A stretch of DNA of 7,416 nt from Firmicutes bacterium CAG:475 (GTDB lineage Bacteria > Bacillota > Clostridia > Christensenellales > CAG-917), in contig FR895626.1 of the NCBI GenBank assembly GCA_000434435.1, forward strand, positions 1 to 7,416. The letters run 5' to 3'. A program made the position numbers and the translations under genes. Below the pieces are notes generated by a model, which saw only the letters and a list, made by a program, of their open reading frames with translations, did not search any database and had not been told where the DNA came from. Below are positions 1 to 5,836 of the stretch, piece by piece. Within the stretch, counting starts at the first letter, position 1, and every line of letters begins with the position of its first letter.

Positions 1-184
1 GTCCCTATCTATGCGAGTGCCGACTGTCTCCCCCACGAACGACAGATAATCTTGTAGGGAATTGCCCCTATTTGAGTGGTGGGAGAAATACCGGCGTGTC
101 CGGAAAGAGGGGGCACATTTAATTTAGAGTTCACGCCGTTCAACTCGTGCAGAGGAAGAAGTCACACTGCGCAGCGCGCAGTTA
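1..184. other. Gene-free segment with foldable GC-rich part
   Basis: I find no convincing gene here. Bases 1-116 are rich in C and G tracts and can fold on the plus strand. GTGCC (17-21) can close with GGCAC (112-116). TCTCCCCCAC (27-36) can pair with 76-86 with one bulged T. TAGGG (55-59) pairs with CCCTA (66-70), and CCGG (91-94) with CCGG (100-103). That gives a branched shape that could be a small structured RNA or a copy of a dispersed intergenic repeat. A competing hairpin CTGTC/GACAG (24-28/41-45) is also possible, so the fold is not certain. Frames through the segment carry stops and no recognisable protein. The sequence is cut at the left edge. Confidence 0.35.
166..182 (-). terminator. 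Short hairpin just after the small minus-strand gene
   Basis: A perfect 7-bp stem (ACTGCGC / GCGCAGT) with a 3-base loop begins two bases beyond the stop codon of the minus-strand gene. On the minus strand it is followed by GTGACTTCTTCC, which is pyrimidine-rich but not a real U-tract. Position and stem favour a transcription end or 3' stabiliser, but the tail is poor for an intrinsic terminator. Confidence 0.25.
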
Positions 185-364
185 TCATAAGTCGTCAACG
201 TCCTGAACCGGCTTTTCACCGTCGGGGACGTCGGGATAACCGTGTTTTTCGGGTACTCCCGTATAACTGCCGTTCGGATCGAAGCGCGAGCGCAAGTTTT
301 CGTGCGCGGAAAGATTGCTGTGCGACAGGGGAATATTGCGAGTTCTTTTTCTTTTGATTTTCAT
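185..364 (-). CDS. Small 59-residue basic-start protein, DPNGSYTG / PVQDVDDL motifs
   Basis: This short gene was found by reading the minus strand. ATG (364-362) is preceded by AAAGGAGAAACT, a strong Shine-Dalgarno with about 6 bases of spacing, and the frame ends at TGA (187-185). The protein begins with a very basic stretch (MKIKRKRTR), has FDPNGSYTGVP at residues 28-38, is rich in Pro, Asp and Gly after that, and ends in PVQDVDDL. It has no membrane segment, signal peptide or cysteines, and looks largely unstructured. From memory, and unchecked, small Bacillota proteins with a D-P-x-G-S-[YW]-T-G core and a PVQDxDDL end recur as hypothetical proteins, which would make this a conserved family of unknown role. 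It is divergent from the TetR gene. The strong ribosome site and its own promoter region support a real gene; no function can be given. Confidence 0.75.
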   Translation of the reverse strand: MKIKRKRTRNIPLSHSNLSAHENLRSRFDPNGSYTGVPEKHGYPDVPDGEKPVQDVDDL

Positions 365-451
365 AGTTTCTCCTTTGGGTATAAATCCCGTATATTACAG
401 GTATTTTAATATAGAATGTGCAAACCTTAATAATTTATTAATTTCATTAAT

Positions 452-480
452 ATTTTATAAATTGGTGGAAAATCACACAA
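452..480 (-). promoter_or_regulatory. Candidate promoter for the small minus-strand gene
   Basis: Read on the minus strand, TTGTGT (480-475) is followed after 17 bases by TAAAAT (457-452), a plausible sigma-A promoter giving a leader of about 80 bases. An alternative closer to the gene is TTGCAC (423-418) with TGTAAT (399-394), spacing 18. Both -35 boxes are weak, so the choice is uncertain. The first candidate overlaps the rightward promoter of the regulator gene, so the two transcription units may interfere or be co-regulated. Confidence 0.4.
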
Positions 481-489
481 ACATATGAT
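462..489 (+). promoter_or_regulatory. Candidate promoter for the TetR-family gene
   Basis: TTGGTG (462-467) and TATGAT (484-489) are separated by 16 bases and would start a transcript near 496, leaving a leader of roughly 60 bases before the ATG at 555. The -10 differs from consensus at one position; the -35 matches only in TTG. A short palindrome sits over the -10. Confidence 0.4.
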
Positions 490-492
490 ATG
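482..492. promoter_or_regulatory. Short palindrome over the regulator's -10
   Basis: CATAT-G-ATATG is a perfect 5-1-5 inverted repeat that covers the candidate -10 of the rightward promoter. It could be an autoregulatory operator. It is short and lies in AT-rich DNA where such repeats are common by chance, and it does not resemble the larger palindrome at 1184-1214. Confidence 0.25.
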
Positions 493-554
493 ATACATTT
501 TGCAAATAAAAATAAGCGATTCAGCGCAATAAATACTATTAGGAAGCATAGAAA

Positions 555-1148
555 ATGAAAAACGGCGGAATTGATAAAAGAGTCATAAAAACCAAAAACG
601 CGATCTTCGAGGCGTTCAAACAACTTGTGCAAGAAAAGGACATGTCCGACATCACCATAAGCGAGCTTACGCAAAAGGCAAATATTACGCGTAGCACGTT
701 TTATATGTACTACAACACCGTCGGCGACGTTCGCACGGACATCGAAAACACCATCATGGCGCGCATTGACAGAATTATGAGCGAAACGGATATTCGCAAT
801 AGCATCAGAAATCCGTATCCGCTTTTGAGCATGCTTGCAGACGAAATTTTGAAGCAAGACCAAAACAACAGATACATCCTTTCATCCAGCACGTCGGGAC
901 AACTCATGGACAAAATCAACGACCGCATCGTTGAGGCGTATATGCATTGGTTCAAAGAAAACGAAGGTTCGACAAACGACATCGGCAAAGTAAAATACAT
1001 TGTTGCTTTTGCGGCTGCCGGCATGACGGAATGTTTCAAAATCTGGTTCAACCACAAGAGCTCGCTCACTCTCGAGGAGCTTTGCAAAAACATTTCGGAT
1101 GCAATGAGCAAGGGCATTTCCTTGATGACGGATCAAACTGCGCTCTGA
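555..1148 (+). CDS. TetR/AcrR-family transcriptional regulator (DhaS-like)
   Basis: This is a 197-residue one-component DNA-binding regulator, the usual length for the family. The N-terminal TetR_N region is clear. KNAIFEAFKQLVQEK is the first helix, and residues 33-53 (ITISELTQKANITRSTFYMYY) give the helix-turn-helix with the typical T-[KR]-x-[ST]-F-Y-x-[HY]-[FY] end. The C-terminal part (about 143-185, with AFAAAGMTECFKIWFNH) resembles the C-terminal domain of DhaS-type TetR proteins, with the small-residue run and the aromatic 'W' helix that help form the dimer and ligand pocket. The ATG at 555 follows AGGAAG (541-546) with 8 bases of spacing. It lies upstream of and codirectional with a large ABC exporter, so it is probably a repressor of that exporter that is released by an exported compound. 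The palindrome at 1184-1214 is the likely binding site. The ligand is unknown. Confidence 0.9.
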   Translation: MKNGGIDKRVIKTKNAIFEAFKQLVQEKDMSDITISELTQKANITRSTFYMYYNTVGDVRTDIENTIMARIDRIMSETDIRNSIRNPYPLLSMLADEILKQDQNNRYILSSSTSGQLMDKINDRIVEAYMHWFKENEGSTNDIGKVKYIVAFAAAGMTECFKIWFNHKSSLTLEELCKNISDAMSKGISLMTDQTAL

Positions 1149-1183
1149 TTCGATATATAGGGGGAGCAATTTTGAAACGTATG

Positions 1184-1214
1184 CAAGGAGAATGACGGTC
1201 CGTCATTCTCTTTG
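1184..1214. promoter_or_regulatory. 31-bp palindrome: candidate TetR operator or terminator hairpin
   Basis: The arms GAGAATGACGG (1188-1198) and CCGTCATTCTC (1200-1210) are perfectly inverted around T1199. Pairing continues outward through CAAG/TTTG with one mismatch (a G-U pair in RNA), making 15 paired positions per side. The TGACGG-T-CCGTCA core looks like a typical TetR-family operator. The site covers TTGTCG (1212-1217), the candidate -35 of the exporter promoter, so binding could block that promoter. As RNA it would be a strong hairpin, but it is followed by TCGTTTAAA rather than a clean U-tract, so it would be only a fair terminator for the regulator transcript. Confidence 0.6.
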
Positions 1215-1241
1215 TCGTTTAAAAAAAGAACAAGTTATTAA
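1212..1241 (+). promoter_or_regulatory. Candidate promoter for the ABC exporter
   Basis: TTGTCG (1212-1217) and TATTAA (1236-1241) are 18 bases apart, in an A-rich spacer. The match is modest. The main support is that the -35 overlaps the right arm of the large palindrome and that the exporter gene starts 38 bases further on with its own good ribosome site. Confidence 0.35.
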
Positions 1242-1278
1242 ACAAAATATACAACAACGCATTTTTTTGAGGTGCAAT

Positions 1279-4236
1279 ATGCTTCAACTTAAAGACGTAG
1301 TAAAAGATTATCCCACCGCGACGACAACCGTGCATGCATTGAGAAAAGTTTCGCTCAATTTCAGAGAGAGCGAATTTGTGGCTATTCTCGGCCCTAGCGG
1401 TTGCGGCAAAACGACCATGCTCAACATCATCGGCGGACTTGACAGATACACGTCGGGCGACCTCGTCATCGGCGGAGTTTCCACTGCGGATTTTGACGAC
1501 GAGCACTGGGACGCTTATCGCAATGCGACGATAGGTTTTGTTTTTCAAAGCTACAACCTCATTCCGCATCTTACGGTTCTTGAAAACGTCGAACTCGCAT
1601 TGAGCCTTGTCGGCGAGAAAAAGAAAGCGCGCAGGGCAAAGGCAGTTGCCGCGCTTCACAAAGTCAATATGCACGAGCAAATCGACAAACGCCCTAACCA
1701 ACTCAGTGGCGGACAAATGCAACGCGTCGCAATCGCAAGAGCGATCGTCAACGATCCCAAAATCATTCTTGCTGACGAGCCGACGGGGGCGCTTGACAGT
1801 GAACTCAGCGTGCAGGTTATGGACATTCTGCAAGAGATTTCAAAGAATCGTCTTGTCATTATGGTTACTCACAATGCAGATCTTGCCTATCAATATGCAA
1901 CGCGTATCTGCCGTTTCAAAGACGGTCAACTTATCGAGGACACCAATCCTTACGATCCCGAGGCCGAGTCTTGCGAGCAATCCGAAGTCACGGAAGAATC
2001 GGTGACAATCGAGGCGGAGAAGAGTGCGTTTGAAAATTCAACAACGGACGTAGCCGAGGCCGAAGTTGACAAAACAAGCGTTTTAACATCTCAAAATGCA
2101 GATATAAACACCCAAAACGAGCAAAACGAAGAAGAAACGAGCAAAAAGAAAAAGACGTCCAACCGCAAGCGCAAACGTGCTATGAAAAACGTCGGCGAGG
2201 AAGCGACGGCTTTGTTTGACAAACTCGGACTCAACAGTTTGTCGAAGAAGAAAAAGAAAAAAGACAAGACCTTCAAACCCACGTCTATGAGCGCGGGTAT
2301 GGCATTCGGATTGAGTCTTAAAAACCTCGTGTCCAAAAAACGACGCACGTTGCTCACGTCTTTTGCAGGCGCAATCGGCATTATAGGGCTTGCGCTCGTG
2401 CTTTCCATTTACAACGGCTTTAATATCTACCTTGCGAAGATGGAAACCGAGATGTTGTCGGGCGTTCCGCTCGGCGTTTATCAATACAACGTTTCCAGCA
2501 ACGCCATGATGGAACTTATGACGAGTATGATGGAAACTCAGCCGAACGACAGTCAAACGTCATATCCCGATTCCGACGAAATCAAGGTTTCGAGCAGTAG
2601 TTCGTATGACGGAGCCATGGCAAAAATGATGTTGTCAATCGTCAAATCGTTTATGGACGGCGTGATGAAAAACGACATCACCGTTGAGTTTGCCGACTAT
2701 ATGAAAGCAATGCCGAAAGAGTATTATACGGCTATGAACATTTCATACGGTTTGCGCTACAATCTTGTCAGAAAAACTTTTGATTCCGACGGCAACGTTG
2801 CATACAAGGACGTTTCGCAACAACCCAGACCTTTGACGACCACTGCGATTGCGACGACCGTTCTCGGCGAAAACGGATTGCAGGCAAAATATTGGCAAGA
2901 GCTTGCCGCCAACGAAGAAATCACCATGCGCTCGTATGATTTTATAGGCGAGGGCAGCAGATTCCCGAAAAACAAAAACGAAGTGCTTTTGTGCGTCAAT
3001 TCAGACAACTCCGTCAACGTCGACTTGTTGAGCGCATTCGGTATCGACACTTACAAAAAGGACGCCAACGGCAACGTTGAAAAAGACGAAAGCGGCAAAC
3101 CTGTCAAAATGGATACGGCAAGTATCCCGTATGAGTATTTTATAGGTCAAACATTCAAACTTGTCGACAACGATTCCTATTATGTTTATGACGAAGAAAC
3201 AGGCAAGTATGAAAACAATGTCGGAATCGGCAAAGCGAAATCCGACGGTTCGGAAGGATCGAGCGGATTCAATCCGCTAAGCGATTCGGAAAGCAAAAAA
3301 CTGCTTTGGAGCTATGACGATTCGAGCGAATCGCAAACATTGCTCAAACAAATGTACGATGCCTCGGGAGAGGAAATCAAGGTTGTCGGCGTTATAAGAG
3401 CAAAGAAAAATGCCGAACACGCATATGTTTCATCGGCAATCTGTTACACGTCCGAGCTTGCGGAAAGCACGCTCGAAAGTGCACAAAACAGTCAACTTGT
3501 TCAAAGACAACTTGCGCTTTCCGCAGCTTCGAACAACAAGACGCCGACCGTTTTCGATGGAGTAAGACTCAACGATTCCGTTGATTTTGCATCGAGCGCA
3601 AGCGCATCGATTGCGGCGATTACAGGCATTCCCGCTCTTCAATATACCTACTATATGCGTGCAATCGGCGCGGATAGAAGTCCGTATTATATCACGGTAT
3701 ATCCCAACGACAGCGATCAGAAAACCAATTCCGGCAACTATATTTCCGCATGGCAGAATTCCGGCAAAGGCAATATAGGCTACTTCGATATGTCCGAAAT
3801 GCTTTTGGTCAACATGCGCGGAATTCTCGATCTCGTGTCCGCAATGCTCATAGCGGTTGCCGCAATATCTCTTGTCGTATCCACCGTCATGATCGGCGTC
3901 ATCACGTCCAACTCCGTTGTCGAACGCACTCGTGAAATCGGTATTCTTCGTGCAATCGGCGCGCGCAAAAAAGATATACGCAACGTCTTTATTGCCGAAA
4001 CTTCGCTCATCGGTCTTGCCAGCGGACTTATCGGTATCCTCGTTACCTATATTCTTTGTCCGCTCATATCCCTCGTCATCAAAGCAGCCGCCGGCATCGG
4101 CTCGCTCTTGCATTTCCATCCCTTGCATGCCTTCATCCTCGTGTGCTTGAGTTTGGTCTTGACCGTGATATCGGGCATTATACCGGCGATTATGGCGTCG
4201 AGGAAGAATGTGGTTGATGCCCTCCGCGTCGATTAA
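1279..4236 (+). CDS. Fused ABC exporter: ATPase plus FtsX/MacB-type permease
   Basis: This 985-residue half-transporter would act as a homodimer in the membrane. I chose ATG 1279 over an in-frame ATG at 1192 because GAGGTG (1269-1274) sits 4 bases before it and the ATPase fold begins at once. The earlier start lies inside a palindrome and adds 29 unrelated residues. The ATPase has Walker A GPSGCGKT (38-45), Q-loop Q90, signature LSGGQ (142-146), Walker B IILADE with catalytic E167, D-loop ALDS (171-174) and H198. Residues ~225-340 form a charged linker, first acidic, then lysine-rich. A membrane helix at ~357-378 is followed by an outer domain of about 470 residues, then an FtsX domain with three helices (~861-885, 920-945, 951-970) and the typical REIGILRAIGARKKDI loop. 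This is MacB-like (type VII) architecture; such proteins move peptides, drugs or lipoproteins at the outer membrane face by mechanotransmission rather than through a channel. The substrate is unknown. The regulator immediately upstream suggests inducible export. Confidence 0.92.
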   Translation: MLQLKDVVKDYPTATTTVHALRKVSLNFRESEFVAILGPSGCGKTTMLNIIGGLDRYTSGDLVIGGVSTADFDDEHWDAYRNATIGFVFQSYNLIPHLTVLENVELALSLVGEKKKARRAKAVAALHKVNMHEQIDKRPNQLSGGQMQRVAIARAIVNDPKIILADEPTGALDSELSVQVMDILQEISKNRLVIMVTHNADLAYQYATRICRFKDGQLIEDTNPYDPEAESCEQSEVTEESVTIEAEKSAFENSTTDVAEAEVDKTSVLTSQNADINTQNEQNEEETSKKKKTSNRKRKRAMKNVGEEATALFDKLGLNSLSKKKKKKDKTFKPTSMSAGMAFGLSLKNLVSKKRRTLLTSFAGAIGIIGLALVLSIYNGFNIYLAKMETEMLSGVPLGVYQYNVSSNAMMELMTSMMETQPNDSQTSYPDSDEIKVSSSSSYDGAMAKMMLSIVKSFMDGVMKNDITVEFADYMKAMPKEYYTAMNISYGLRYNLVRKTFDSDGNVAYKDVSQQPRPLTTTAIATTVLGENGLQAKYWQELAANEEITMRSYDFIGEGSRFPKNKNEVLLCVNSDNSVNVDLLSAFGIDTYKKDANGNVEKDESGKPVKMDTASIPYEYFIGQTFKLVDNDSYYVYDEETGKYENNVGIGKAKSDGSEGSSGFNPLSDSESKKLLWSYDDSSESQTLLKQMYDASGEEIKVVGVIRAKKNAEHAYVSSAICYTSELAESTLESAQNSQLVQRQLALSAASNNKTPTVFDGVRLNDSVDFASSASASIAAITGIPALQYTYYMRAIGADRSPYYITVYPNDSDQKTNSGNYISAWQNSGKGNIGYFDMSEMLLVNMRGILDLVSAMLIAVAAISLVVSTVMIGVITSNSVVERTREIGILRAIGARKKDIRNVFIAETSLIGLASGLIGILVTYILCPLISLVIKAAAGIGSLLHFHPLHAFILVCLSLVLTVISGIIPAIMASRKNVVDALRVD

Positions 4237-4362
4237 AACTGCGCTAAATTGCGCCTAACTTTGTCAGCACCCCTTGACTGTCAACTCATTTACGCTTTGT
4301 AAATTAGAGTTGCCATTCAAGAGGTGCTTTCGCGTTATGCATCGATTTATCGCAGTTTTAAT
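4232..4362. repeat. 131-bp imperfect palindrome (MITE-like or structured RNA)
   Basis: The two halves pair in a single register (paired positions sum to 8594). The outer stem is ATTAAAACTGCG (4232-4243) with CGCAGTTTTAAT (4351-4362), continuing after one mismatch through TAAATTG/CGATTTA with one G-U pair. A symmetric, mostly unpaired 14+14 stretch follows. An inner stem then runs from AGCACC (4266-4271) with GGTGCT (4323-4328) through CAACTC/GAGTTG (4282-4287/4307-4312), and ends in ATTTAC/GTAAAT with a GCTTT loop. The exporter stop codon TAA (4234-4236) lies within the left arm. Terminal inverted repeats around a non-coding palindrome fit a miniature transposable element, but I see no clear target duplication. 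A large intergenic RNA hairpin is the alternative. From 4363 to 4435 the DNA is AT-rich, with a T6 run at 4389-4394 and no gene. Confidence 0.6.
4266..4336 (+). terminator. Inner hairpin, possible exporter terminator
   Basis: The inner part of the large palindrome makes a long stem (4266-4293 with 4299-4328, few interruptions) and is followed on the plus strand by TTTCGCGTT. It lies 30 bases after the exporter stop and before the next promoter, the right place for a terminator. The tail has only a short U run, so efficiency is uncertain. Confidence 0.35.
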
Positions 4363-4435
4363 TGAAGCGTAGATCTGTCTATTCAGAGTTTTTTAAGAAT
4401 ATTTTATCAAAAATATGGCAATCGATAACAAAGTA

Positions 4436-4454
4436 TTGAAAATAATATTTTCAA
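4436..4454. promoter_or_regulatory. 9-1-9 palindrome over the -35: candidate operator
   Basis: TTGAAAATA-A-TATTTTCAA is a perfect inverted repeat that begins at the -35 and fills most of the promoter spacer, so a bound protein should block RNA polymerase. The 7-1-7 core recalls the geometry of Fur-family sites, while the TTG...CAA ends recall Rex or FNR sites. The sequence matches none of these well, so the regulator cannot be named. Confidence 0.5.
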
Positions 4455-4464
4455 GTGTTATAAT
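4436..4464 (+). promoter_or_regulatory. Strong sigma-A promoter of the HypB/oxidoreductase operon
   Basis: TTGAAA (4436-4441) and a perfect TATAAT (4459-4464) are separated by 17 bases, and TG one base before the -10 makes it an extended -10. The start would fall near 4471, leaving a leader of about 17 bases before the ATG at 4488. This is by far the best promoter in the window and marks the start of a new operon independent of the exporter. Confidence 0.85.
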
Positions 4465-4487
4465 AATATTCCAAAAGAGAGTAAACT

Positions 4488-5162
4488 ATGGATTCTATCA
4501 GAACGATTCAACTTAAAGAAAGCATCCTGCAAAACAACGATGCCGACGCGGCAAAACTCCGTGCCGAGCTTGACGAGGCAGGGATTTACTACGTCAACGT
4601 GATGTCTGCGCCGGGAAGCGGCAAGACGACTTTGCTATGCGCGCTCACCAACGCTTTGAAAGGCAAAATAAAGGTCGGCGTAATGGAGGCGGATATAGAC
4701 GGCGACGTGGATGCATACACCGTGCGAGAAGCAGGAGCGGAGGCAATACAACTTCACACGGGCGGTATGTGCCATCTCGATGCGGACATGTCAAGGCAAG
4801 GTTTTAAGGAGTTTGCGACAAATTCCGATATCGTTTTTCTTGAAAATATCGGCAATCTCGTGTGCCCTGCCGAGTTCGATACGGGCGCGCACTTGAAAAT
4901 GGTGCTTTTGGCACTTCCGGAGGGCGACGACAAGCCGCTCAAATATTCGCTTATGTTTTCCGTAGCGGACGTTGTTGTGCTGACAAAATGCGATACGGCA
5001 AAATACTTTGATTTTGACGTAGAGAAGTGCAAACAATACATTGCAAGAGTGAATAAGAGCGCAAAAGTATTCGAGGTTTCCGCACGCACGGGCGACGGAA
5101 TAGACGAACTTGCAAAATATCTTATGCAGAATTACTCGGAGTGGAAAGAGGGCGTAAAATGA
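4488..5162 (+). CDS. hypB: HypB-type nickel-insertion GTPase, copy 1
   Basis: This 224-residue SIMIBI-class GTPase is the GTPase core of HypB, which loads nickel into [NiFe]-hydrogenase with HypA. Walker A is SAPGSGKTT (40-48). The metal-binding Cys-His pair is in GGMCHLDADM (C95, H96), and a third ligand, C126, is in ENIGNLVCPAEFD. These match the Cys/His/Cys site at the HypB dimer interface. The base-recognition motif is TKCD (166-169) instead of the usual NKxD, a variant accepted in other SIMIBI GTPases, and SAR (198-200) is the G5 element. The His-rich or CxxCGC N-terminal nickel store of many HypB proteins is absent. ATG 4488 follows AGAGAG by 6 bases, just downstream of a strong promoter. 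It is the first gene of the operon and overlaps the next by ATGA. No hypA is seen, so the client may not be a classical hydrogenase. Confidence 0.85.
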   Translation: MDSIRTIQLKESILQNNDADAAKLRAELDEAGIYYVNVMSAPGSGKTTLLCALTNALKGKIKVGVMEADIDGDVDAYTVREAGAEAIQLHTGGMCHLDADMSRQGFKEFATNSDIVFLENIGNLVCPAEFDTGAHLKMVLLALPEGDDKPLKYSLMFSVADVVVLTKCDTAKYFDFDVEKCKQYIARVNKSAKVFEVSARTGDGIDELAKYLMQNYSEWKEGVK

Positions 5163-5836
5163 GAGTTATATCCGTCAAAGAAAGCATATTTTCAAACAAC
5201 GATAAAACCGCCGACGAGTTGAGAGCGACTCTCAAGCGCAAGGGCACGTTTCTTCTCAACGTTATGTCTTCGCCCGGAAGCGGCAAAACCACTCTTTTGA
5301 CCGCACTGCTCAAAAGCCTGAAAGACAAACTTAAAGTGGTTGCGATGGACGTTGACATAGAAACCGACGTTGACGCGCGTCGTATAGCGGAAGGCGCAGG
5401 CATCGAGAGCGTGCAAATTCACAACGGCGGACTTTGCCATATCGACGCGGATATGGTGCGCGAGGCACTCAATCAAGCGGCGTTTGACGAGTGCGACCTC
5501 ATCGTGCTTGAAAATATCGGCAATCTCGTATGTCCTGCCGAGTTCGATACGGGCGCGCATCTCAACATGATGTTGTTGTCCGTACCCGAGGGCGACGACA
5601 AACCGCTCAAATATCCTTTGATGTTTGAAAAGTGCAATCTTGTCGTTGTCACCAAAATCGACACTCTCGAAGCGTTCGATTTTGACAAAACCGAGTTTGA
5701 AAAACACATTTCTCGTCTGAATCCGAACGCACAGATATTTTATGTCAGTGCAAAAACGGGCGAAGGGCTTGAAATGCTTGAAAATAAGATATACAATAGA
5801 ATAAAGTTTTTCAAAGGAGAAAACAACAATGGCTGA
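5159..5836 (+). CDS. hypB: HypB-type nickel-insertion GTPase, copy 2
   Basis: This 225-residue paralogue of the preceding gene is about half identical to it by eye. I chose ATG 5159, which overlaps the upstream stop as ATGA and has GAGG (5148-5151) 7 bases before it. An in-frame GTG at 5141 would only add residues inside the upstream gene. Walker A is SSPGSGKTT (37-45); the metal site is GGLCHIDADM (C93, H94) with C124 in NLVCPAEFD; the base-recognition motif is TKID (165-168), and SAK (198-200) is the G5 element. All catalytic and metal residues are intact, so neither copy looks like a dead paralogue. The two could form a heterodimer or serve different clients. Translational coupling on both sides (4-base overlap upstream, 8-base overlap downstream) argues for fixed stoichiometry with the neighbouring GTPase and the oxidoreductase. 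Confidence 0.85.
   Translation: MRVISVKESIFSNNDKTADELRATLKRKGTFLLNVMSSPGSGKTTLLTALLKSLKDKLKVVAMDVDIETDVDARRIAEGAGIESVQIHNGGLCHIDADMVREALNQAAFDECDLIVLENIGNLVCPAEFDTGAHLNMMLLSVPEGDDKPLKYPLMFEKCNLVVVTKIDTLEAFDFDKTEFEKHISRLNPNAQIFYVSAKTGEGLEMLENKIYNRIKFFKGENNNG

Noticed and set aside
1..116. rRNA fragment suggested by GTCCCTATCT, or a 4.5S-like GTCCGGAA
   Set aside because: Only these short words match; the flanking bases do not follow 23S domain VI or the signal recognition particle RNA.
76..357. 93-codon plus-strand frame at the left end
   Set aside because: It lies mostly antisense to the small minus-strand gene at 185-364, has no good ribosome site, and its product looks like random translation of repeat-like DNA.
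1172..1195. Seven-codon TTG-start leader ORF (ending GAA TGA) after GGGGGAG, inside the regulator-exporter spacer
   Set aside because: It has a ribosome-like site and runs into the palindrome, so a leader peptide is conceivable, but it is too short and uses a weak start. There are no regulatory codon runs to support attenuation.
2246..2268. A-rich lysine run in the exporter linker as a programmed -1 frameshift site
   Set aside because: The AAAAAAG heptamer is present, but it starts on a codon boundary, so it is not in the X-XXY-YYZ phase needed for -1 slippage, and the full-length frame gives a complete exporter.
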